A stretch of 64,000 nt of DNA, from NCBI RefSeq assembly GCF_010093815.1, contig NW_022985553.1, positions 561,511 through 625,510 of the forward strand. The letters are read 5' to 3'. Below, one piece after another: positions 56,312 through 64,000 of this stretch. The translations under genes were made by a program, and so were the position numbers. Numbering within the stretch: the first letter of the stretch is position 1; every line of letters begins with the position of its first letter. Source of the DNA: Pseudovirgaria hyperparasitica. Lineage: Eukaryota; Ascomycota; Dothideomycetes; Acrospermales; Acrospermaceae. The notes beneath the pieces are model-generated. The model did no database searches, was not told the DNA's origin, and saw only the letters and a list, made by a program, of their open reading frames with translations.

Positions 56312-58000
56312 TCAATTCACCGCTGTCGGCTCGCGAGTCTCAAGGCTTGGAGCAGAAGGCGTTTGGCTCTCTTCCTCAGTCTTGGCTCCGTCACGAAGAT
56401 CGGTCGCCAATTTGACGCATTCCTTTACCAATGCATCAAGAGCTTCCTGTCCATCAGGTGCGTCTCCATTGACCATGAACTTGCCATCCACCCGGGTGTT
56501 TTCGATGGAATTGAGCTTCATACTGTATGGGTAAAGCTCTTGAGGACTGGATACACCTCCCGCCTTCCCAACCTGGATCAGACAGTCCTTCAGAGTCTTC
56601 AACTGATTGTAGACAGGTAGCAAGGCGGACGAGACTGGTTCCGAAGAAACGATCAGATGGTAAATGAGAGCGTAACTCTTTCGGATCAGGTACAAGAGCG
56701 TCTAGCGATGGTTAGCGATGAGCCATTCCGAATGATATGCAGCGCGTCTCACCCTCTGAGCGTGAAGGTCTGCAGGGTTTCCATTGGCGTCAACAAAGTT
56801 GCCATTGACTCGAGTGTCGTCGTACTTGTCCAATGTGCGCTGGTAGCCATATAAATCTGTCTCTCGAATCGACCACGTTGAGCAGAGAACCAGATTCTCT
56901 AGCTTATTTCGGACATTTACCAGTTTTTCATAAGGCTCTTGAAACCGCTCGTCGATCTTTCCTTGCCTATGCAAGGTTAGTGTAGCTCAACGAGACCCAT
57001 GTGTACATACCTAGCTGTGATAATTTCGGCCCATAAGAAGCATCGATATAATAGCTCGTTGATTAAGGCATCTGCAGGTCGAGGTCCACACTTCTGTTCT
57101 TTCTCACGATTCTCCGTGAGAATAGTGGAATATATCTCTTCATAGGATCTTCCGGTGGTGTCGACTTTGTGTTCCACCTTCATGTTCTCTTCGATCTCTT
57201 TTAGCTGTGATACAAAAGCATCAACCTCTTTCTTCGGGAACTGCTAAGCGTTAGCGATGTCGGGAATCCTCCTTTAGCCTCTTACAGTCTTCTTAGTGTT
57301 CAGATTCGACAAGGAGCGAAGAATCGAGACCAGCGTCGAATAACACTTTGAGTCTTCTGGTGTCAAGTTCGAAAGACTTAAATATAGGTCATCCAAGGTC
57401 TCTTGGCAGATGTCTAGGCGAGCATCGAGCAGGATAATCAACTCGGCATCATGACTATCTTCACCCTCCGCGCAGCATCGTCGGTAGCGTTTCAACGTCT
57501 TGCTTATTCCGTCCAAGTCCCCACGGCAGAAGAATGCAGCTTCCTTCAAATGATCTAGGAGCCTCTTTATTGTAGAAACGGCAGCATATCTAGGAGCGTT
57601 ATCAGTCGTGTAACTTCTACTTCGGAAAGTGGTCCATACACTGCTGGAGGTTCGCACGTCTTCCCTGACGCAAGGAAGGACAGTGAAATGAGACGGAAGC
57701 AGTCATCAAGAATGTGATCGACTGTGTAATTACCACTCGTCAGTTCACTGTAACTAACGCCTTTCACATAATGGCTTCAGTACCTCTATTTTGCTCATAT
57801 CTCTTTTCCCTGCGAATCTCATTTAATATCTTGACCTGCTTGATCACTTTCTCATAGTGTGGAATTATGTCTTGGCTCTTGATGTGCTGGCTTTTGTCAT
57901 GCCTAAGCAGCTCCAACTCTGTGCGGATGTTGAGAAGGGCGTCCAGAATAGGCGTCTCGTTCGGGTCTTGCGGCACGCTGACGGCGGGAGAATCACTCAT
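56312..58000 (-). CDS. UPF0662 / DUF2408 protein (yeast YPL260W/Cub1-like)
   Basis: Six exons (58000-57784, 57721-57640, 57589-57286, 57240-57011, 56966-56753, 56701-56312), 478 residues. Two DUF2408-type helical repeats are visible: ILDALLNIRTELELLRHDK ... CFRLISLSFL ... STIKRLLDHLKEAAFF in the N-terminal half and FQEPYEKLVNVRNKLENLV ... ETDLYGYQRTLDKYDD ... RTLLYLIRKSYALIYHLIVSSEPVS in the C-terminal half. The paired motifs across exons 1-3 and 4-6 support the intron choices, for example PAVYAAVSTIKRLLDHL across intron 2. Its close relative in yeast, YPL260W (Cub1), has been linked to proteasome and DNA-damage responses; the molecular role is not established. The protein is helical and cytosolic-looking, without transmembrane segments. 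It shares a 459-bp divergent promoter with the ribosomal P1 gene. Confidence 0.83.
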
Positions 58001-58459
58001 GGTCGATTACTGCGCACAGTATGTCTGTCGGTAAGAAGACGATGTCGCAAGATCAGCTACGTGACTGCAGTGAGAAGGGTAGACGAAAGGCAGAGTCCTT
58101 AACGGCAATTGCAGAAAGCTGGGGATGCCAACACGATCGCAATGCGGCTTCCGGGGTTAATCAGCAACGAAAGAGTGGTCGCGGCAACGGGCTGCAGGGA
58201 GTGCAGCACAGGATGGATCCATAAAGCCGAGGGGCTCTTACAAACTGACGTCGCCCCTCCGAGTCGCCGATCGCCACGCAAATGCGGGGGTCGAAAAGTC
58301 TCGCTTCGGCGAAACCTTTGGCCGATTCCGGCCACACACTACGCTTACGCCCTACCAAAAACACCCCAATCCGGGATTAGCACACCGACCTGAAAATCGC
58401 ACGAACGTACTTCAACCTCGACATCACAACACCGTCGATTTTCCGCAGAATCAGTCACA

Positions 58460-59018
58460 ATGTCCAACGCTGAGCTAGCATCTTCATACGCCGCCCTAAT
58501 CCTCGCGGATGACGGTGTCGAAATCACTGTACGTCCGTCTTATCAGCATATTGTCCTGTTATCACAGAGTTGCAACTGCGACATCACGTCAAAGAATTGC
58601 GCAAACCAGGAATTGCATTCGCTGACAATTTTACACAGGCAGACAAGCTCCAAACTCTCATCAAGGCCGCAAACATCGAAGACGTCGAGCCGATATGGAC
58701 ATCCCTCTTCGCCAAGGTATACATCTTCCAGCAACGCAACCACTGAGCAGAAAAGTAACATCGTCTAGGCTCTTGAAGGCAAAGACGTAAAGGACCTGCT
58801 TCTCAACGTTGGCTCTGGCGGAGGTGCCGCCGCTGCTCCAGCTGCCGGTGGTGCTGCCGCCGCCGGTGGTGACGCCGAGGAGGCCAAGGAGGAGGCTAAG
58901 GAAGAGGGTATGTTCATTTCCCCACTCCATCTCGCATACATACAAGACGTCACTTGCTTACAAACCTACAGAGAAGGAAGAGTCGGACGACGACATGGGC
59001 TTCGGTCTGTTCGACTAA
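58460..59018 (+). CDS. rpp1: 60S acidic ribosomal protein P1
   Basis: Four exons (58460-58528, 58639-58716, 58769-58907, 58972-59018), 110 residues. Sequence layout is that of P1: helical N-terminal domain ([20 protein letters not shown], then [23 protein letters not shown]), a Gly/Ala-rich hinge (about residues 68-85), an acidic linker ([18 protein letters not shown]) and the invariant C-terminus MGFGLFD. P1 and P2 dimers form the ribosomal stalk that recruits translation elongation factors. Intron positions after residues 23 and 49 fall at codon boundaries; the third splits a Glu codon. The window's short intron style is clear here. High confidence. Confidence 0.95.
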
Positions 59019-59543
59019 GCGCATTTCCTTTGTATCCCTCCCTCACCAAACCCCTTGTTCAAAACCTTCCGAATTTCAAAGAAAGCTACGAAATGCATGT
59101 GGGATCCGGCTGCTCAGGCGTCAAGTCGTGGATGCAGATTTAGACGGTTAATACCAATATAAAAATCCGATATCCTCGACACAAAAATCGATGCTATACG
59201 GCGCAACGAAGACGTGAAATGTGACAGAAAGCTGTAGAGATGCTCGACTCTCATAAGAAGGCACGTGAGATAACGGAACAGCTGATATTTTGGCACAACT
59301 CAGATGGCGTAACGAACGTGGAACTTTGTAGTGTTCACTAAGATGTGCAGATCGAAAGACCTTAGTTGACTCGTCCTACTCATGTCCATCGACCCTACGT
59401 ACACTCGTGCGTCTGACTCAATTAGAGCGGCGCGACCAGCGCCATTGCCACTCCAGTTTCCCCGTATAATACAAATAATCAGACATTAATCCTAATTCCC
59501 AAGCTCATCCAAAGCGCCATATAACCAAAATATTCCCCCACCC

Positions 59544-62500
59544 CTATACCCTCCGCTGCGTGTTACTCAGCAGTCGATCCGCCCGTTCAAATACCAAACT
59601 CGTCCCTGGAAACCCGGCCTGCATCGGCAACGTCGGAATAATGGACGCACTGTTGTTTGGCGCACTCATACCCAAAGCCTGCGCACCGTTGGGCACCGTA
59701 GCCTGTACAGCCGCGCCCAGCGCCGCACTCAACGGCGTCGCAGGCACCGGTGTGACCGTGCCCGTCTGTAACCCATTATGATGAACAGGGGCATGATTAG
59801 TTGCTATTGTCGTATTTATTGGATTAGGGGCCGGCATAAATCTACTTGTGCCGTTTGACGCGAGAGAGACACTTGTTCCGGGGCGGGAGATAGGGGCTGT
59901 GAGATGTGAGCTAGCTGAGCTGCCCATGGTGTTGTTATTGATGGAGATTTCGGGGGCAGGGAGGAGTTGAGCAGTTTGCGGGGTCATGCGGGACCAAGGA
60001 GAGGCGTTGATTTCCATGGAAACGTCCTTTACGGCCTTATGAATGGGCTTCAGAGTACGGCGGAGATCAGGGATTGTGGCCACATGGGCATTTTCGACAA
60101 CAAGAGTAGCGAAATCTCCCCACATCTATGAGATTAGGTCAGTGGCAATTGCTAAGAAGAGAGTGCATGAGCTTACCTTGCAGAACCCAGTAGCCTGTTG
60201 CCAGAAGTCTGGTTGGTTACGAGCGAGCACATCCCTAAGTTTAATGGCTGACATTCGGCGGTTGAGCATGTCAGTCACGGACAGGATGTCATCGCTTTTC
60301 TGGACGAGCTCAGCCAAGACACGAATTTTCGCAACAGGCGGTATCATTTCGGATTCCGAGGCTATCCTATGCTTGTGAAATAGATGTCGGTAGTTAGGCA
60401 GAATTCTTGTGATCCTCTCTGTAGCTGTTTTGAGCTTCAGAAAGATCTTTTCGAAGGATGTTTCCTCGTTTGCTTCATGATCATTCTGATATGCGGTATT
60501 CCTGGTACTGAGTGCTGCGAACGATTCTCCAGACCGTGGCGTTACGCCGCGGTCAATGCTTCGTGTATTGGTTCGACTATGATTGTATCCATGCACAGAC
60601 CCTGGCTGAAGTGTAGAAGTTGGATAGGCGTCGTAGCTACCATTGTTGGTCCTCCGTCGTGGTATGTCTCGCTCCATGGATGCCACATTTGAAGATGAGC
60701 CACGTTTGCTAGTAACTGTCTGGTTGCTATATCGTATAGGAGGTTGCATCATAGATTCCAGATTCGCCCCAAGCACAGAGCATGCGTTGCGTATTTCAGC
60801 AGTACTACCCTGAATCAACAGCATCACAGTCCGAAGTAGTCGAGGGTCAGAGCTTTGATAGATCTCCTTTGCACTGTCATATATTGATACAAACAGCAAC
60901 ATGTACTTCTGTATGCTGTCGATCAAATATGTGCGAATCTTGGCCGAGAGGTTTGTTGCGTCGTCGTCGTCCTCTTCTGCAAGGGTATCAAATTGTTGGA
61001 GATGTGCACCTAGCTCACGTATTCGCCCATCGGCGTCTTTTAATCGCCTGTTTAGATGCATCTGTCTTTCAAGTCCATTGTCTGCTCTTGAAAACTTGAG
61101 ATTGCGTGTGATTTGCACTACTGGTGCGTGAAGTTGGGATATTGCGTACAACACGGTCTTGGAGGCTTCAACGACGACGTCCGGTGCACGAGATCTTCTT
61201 TTATGTTCTAGTAAGTCGGATAGAGGCCTGTGGGTGATTGTTCGCTGGGAGGCACCGTCCATAGACGAGAAGCTAGAGTTTGCAGAAAGCACAGCAGAGC
61301 CAGGTAATGTGCTACCAGAAAGTGACATCGCAGAGCTTTGACTTGAAGTTCGAGAGTGATCGGCGGTTTGCTTCCGTACTTCGTCAACGTTTCCAAGTTC
61401 AGACACATTTTTGATAATCAATCCTCCCCGCTTTGCACGAATCGTCGCCGAATTTGCACCCTCGCTCGAGCTTCGATTCCGTTCGTTGCTTGTTGCGAGC
61501 GGAGATATGATAGGTCTTCGGCCGTTGGTGCTCTGCTGTGACTGGCCACGGTAATGGGATCGCACGATATGGTATGGAGGCATGCCTGGTGATTCTGGCT
61601 TGGATAGTGCGTCAAAAACGTCTAGCCCACTTATGCTTGGTTTGACGGGAAATCTACCGCTCATCATCCGCTTTGCAGGTCGGGGAGTATCGACAGTACT
61701 TTCGCTATTGTTTTGTTAGTTGAAAGCTGAAAGGTTTGAAAGTGCGAGAGGAAGGGGGTCACTGACCTTGAATCTCCCTCTGACTCAATGCGTAGTCTTT
61801 CACGAGTTGCAATTTGCCTCAGGTACCTCTTGACCTGTGTGGTTATGACGGCGTCCTTTTCGTTCTCATTCGAGGGTGCAGGGGCATCTTTCTTGATTGT
61901 ACATATATCGTGTGGCGGAAACGTTATAGGATTGCCGTCGAGCTTCAAGACCTGCAAGCTTCCTATCTCGCCCAGGCACAACGGTAATTTTTCAATTTTA
62001 TTTCTCTGGATGGCTAAAACTTTGAGGGAGGTAAGGTTGGCGATCTCGTCTGGTAAGACTTTTATTCTATTTTTGCTGACGTCGAGAATCTCCAGTGAGA
62101 AGAGTTGCAACACCTGTGGCAATCAATTAGTACTCTTAGCTCATCTGTAATGCATGTCATATGTCTTACTGATGGGGGCAAGTCTCGCATGGAGTTATAT
62201 CGAACATTGAGGTACCGCAGACGATGACATTCTGACAGCCTGGTAGGGAGCACGGACAAATGGTTGTGCGACAGAGCAAGTCTGTTGACAATCAGTATTT
62301 CCAGGCAACAAAGCCATTAGGATATTTCAATCTCGCCTTTCAATCTCATCCTTAATAATATCAATCACCTCCTCTGGTAGACGCGAAATGCCTTTGTGAC
62401 CCAAATCGATTGTGATGCCGGGTTTTTGCAAGTCTTTCGGTGTCTCTTCTTCGTCCACCCGTCGCGTCTCCTCTCGCGCAGATTCGATAGCTTCTCTGGC

Positions 62501-62554
62501 GAGACCTACAACCTCGTCGTCGGAGACGGTTGGACGGGAAGGCTCGTCGCTCAT
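59544..62554 (-). CDS. sog2: Leucine-rich repeat protein SOG2 (RAM signalling)
   Basis: Five exons (62554-62337, 62281-62170, 62113-61767, 61698-60177, 60125-59544), 926 residues. LRR motifs run from about residue 50 to 160 (ISRLPEEVIDIIKDE, LSVLPTRLSECHRLRYLNVRYNS, LEILDVSKNRIKVLPDEIANL, LKVLAIQRNKIEKLPLCLGEI). The long C-terminal part matches the Sog2 domain (VVVEASKTVLYAISQLHAPV, KIRTYLIDSIQKYMLLFVSIYDSAKEI, FLKLKTATERITRILPNYRHLFHKHRIA, FWQQATGFCKMWGDFATLV). SOG2 is a scaffold of the RAM network, which regulates polarised growth and cell separation through the NDR kinase Cbk1. Intron 1 starts with GC (GCGAGA) rather than GT, the only such donor accepted here. The C-terminal tail is Ser/Pro/Asn-rich and probably disordered. 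The antisense-looking frames within are shadows. Confidence 0.9.
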
Positions 62555-63224
62555 CGTTGCGATCGCGTTCGACGGCTCGATATGATGCTATCTGGTTGAA
62601 GTCGTGATCATTATTGCGCTGTAATTATGCCGAGATCTTCGCTGTAGTCGGTGTTATAACCACCTGGGTTGTGGCCACAATCGTCCCTGCGAGCGCGAAC
62701 AGCTGGATGCTGAGTTGAAGAGGTGTAGGTCTGAGGTCGCTGACGACACATGCAAGTCCCTCTGACATCGGTCTCATCTTTTTACCCCTGCGGCGTTGGA
62801 CCGGCCAGGAAGGGGAAAGTGTGACTAGCTGCCCCTCAAAAAACGGCCGGCTAGCTATCTTTCGGTGTGCTAGCCGCCCGCGCTTGGTGGGACTTTGTGG
62901 GCACATCGACATCGCGGCGATCGAACATAAGCTTCGTGGTGTGTTCTAGAAATTTCAATTACATTGACCAGACAGACATATATCAATTATTGCGTTCACA
63001 ACAAGATGTGCATCGTTGGGGCTGTCCAGATGCTGGAGAGCCAAAAGCTATATGGAAGATAAGCAACCAAATTTGAAATAATCAAACATTCAGACTCGAT
63101 AATCTTGGGGCTTTCCTAGCAAAAACGGAGTAGACATTCCGTTCGCGCTATCGCTGAATGTTACATCAGAACAGGTACCGAAAGAAACGCCGTGATGAAT
63201 CTAGAGATGTTGCGAGCCAACATG
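62555..63224. other. Intergenic, divergent/3' flank
   Basis: About 670 bases between the SOG2 start (minus) and the 3' end of the DUF647 gene (minus). It should include the SOG2 promoter and the 3' flank of the DUF647 gene. No coding frame with recognisable features. Confidence 0.5.
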
Positions 63225-64000
63225 CTAGGAGTATTTCTCAAAGTCGACCTTCTTAGCTCTTTCACTATGACCGCTCACATCAATACGCACGCTAGTTCTC
63301 GTTTCCAGCGCCGCGGTGTCTAGATCCCACCCCTTCACCCTCAATTCTGCTACCCATTCCATGAACTTGCTGTTCAGCTGCTCCAGACTCTGACGTAAGC
63401 GTTCAAGCACCGCGTCCTCTGCAGACGATACAGTCTCAAGTTTCACTTCGCTCTTCGTCACAGGCTGTTTCTCTCGCTGTTGGTGACGCATATGCTCAAG
63501 CAAACATGCGTGCCACCATGCCTTGATCTGGTCTATCGGCGTACATCCGCGCTTGAGAATGATGAGGTAGGTGTTCGTCGAGGGGTGTGGCCACAGGATG
63601 TAGTTTTGTGAGTCGAAGACTTCGAGGAGGGTGGAGATAGAAATCCGGGGAAAGTGAGACAGGGTTGCTTGGTTGGCTGGAGCGAGAGAGGAGAGAAGAG
63701 TGATGAGGGGGACGCCGATGTGTGCTTTCGCTAGACGCTTCGAGGTTGAGGATGCTGTTACTGCAGAAACAGGGAGAAATAGTGTGGAGGACGGATAGAA
63801 GATGTATTCGCACGCAGCAATGTGAGCAGGGCTGGGTACCCCCATGGAAGCATTTTTGGGAGCAATTAGATGCTGGAAAACCAGCCCAGCCCGCTGTCGA
63901 TTCAAGGTTCGCATGCAAACTGCTCGTACCGCTAAGGTGTTGAGCATCAAATGCAGCACTAGAAGAACGATCAGGGACGCCCATGTTGCGAGCGGCGTCG
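63225..64000 (-). CDS. DUF647 / RUS-family protein, C-terminal part (5' end outside window)
   Basis: The frame is open to the right edge of the window and ends at a stop at 63225-63227; 257 residues are visible. The start of the visible part is hydrophobic (TWASLIVLLVLHLMLNTLAV, then RAVCMRTLNRQRAGLVF), a conserved block of the DUF647/RUS family (human C16orf58/RUSF1, plant RUS1/2), proteins of unknown biochemical role with a plant link to UV-B sensitivity and auxin transport. It then has a FYPSSTLFLPVSAV stretch, a segment with ILWPHPSTNTYLIILKRG and a charged, helical C-terminus (QSLEQLNSKFMEWVAELRVKGWDLDTA). In the visible part no intron is needed. The N-terminal transmembrane region lies beyond the window. 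Confidence 0.78.
   Translation of the reverse strand, partial: TPLATWASLIVLLVLHLMLNTLAVRAVCMRTLNRQRAGLVFQHLIAPKNASMGVPSPAHIAACEYIFYPSSTLFLPVSAVTASSTSKRLAKAHIGVPLITLLSSLAPANQATLSHFPRISISTLLEVFDSQNYILWPHPSTNTYLIILKRGCTPIDQIKAWWHACLLEHMRHQQREKQPVTKSEVKLETVSSAEDAVLERLRQSLEQLNSKFMEWVAELRVKGWDLDTAALETRTSVRIDVSGHSERAKKVDFEKYS

Noticed and set aside
58452-58459. CAGTCACA directly before the ribosomal P1 start codon, resembling the HomolD box
   Set aside because: HomolD acts as a core promoter element upstream of transcription start; its position right against the ATG makes it part of the leader and probably coincidence.

Overview
This 64 kb window reads as nuclear DNA of a filamentous ascomycete (Pezizomycotina; Dothideomycetes is my inference, not proven). 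The evidence is intron-rich genes with short GT-AG introns (about 49-110 nt, one of 291), CTAAC/CTGAC-like branch sites, families largely confined to fungi (DUF3984, DUF7702, Aim19, DUF4430 secreted proteins, Sog2, UPF0662) and long intergenic tracts rich in microsatellites. Nothing bacterial, no CRISPR, no intact transposon and no convincing tRNA or rRNA gene was seen.

Left third (1-23 kb): a 5'-truncated unknown gene; a secreted Thr-rich DUF4430 protein; a SIW14/OCA-type phosphatase; a DUF3984 protein; the GPI mannosyltransferase GPI10; a microsatellite-rich spacer; a large CaMKK/SNF1-activating-type kinase; an Aim19-like mitochondrial gene cut by a 50-N assembly gap; and an HLJ1-like ER-membrane J protein.

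Middle (23-45 kb): UFD2 (E4 ubiquitin ligase), RHO1 GTPase, a GPI-anchored-type aspartic protease, a mitochondrial-looking SAP-domain protein, an AT-rich island, a GH3 beta-xylosidase-like enzyme, an orphan protein with an internal motif repeat, and the nine-exon SCY1-like/CEX1 pseudokinase gene.

Right third (45-64 kb): a large unrecognised coding region whose frame is broken twice (splicing or decay), a MARVEL protein, a DUF7702 seven-helix protein, TRAPPC13, a small SET-domain protein, a UPF0662/DUF2408 protein, ribosomal P1, the RAM-pathway protein SOG2, and the 3' part of a DUF647 gene running off the edge.

Most recognised genes are housekeeping genes on both strands and do not form one pathway. 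There is a loose theme of cell wall, polarity and secretory biology (RHO1, SOG2, GPI10, TRAPPC13, CEX1, MARVEL), but this looks like ordinary chromosomal content rather than a cluster. Splice junctions were derived by hand from donor/acceptor sites, reading phase and family conservation; each listed multi-exon model closes in frame. I did not find a convincing new multi-gene system. The best unknowns are the 45.8-49.3 kb region, the 40.6-41.7 kb orphan gene and the TTCAGAGCG repeat cluster at 6.05-6.17 kb.
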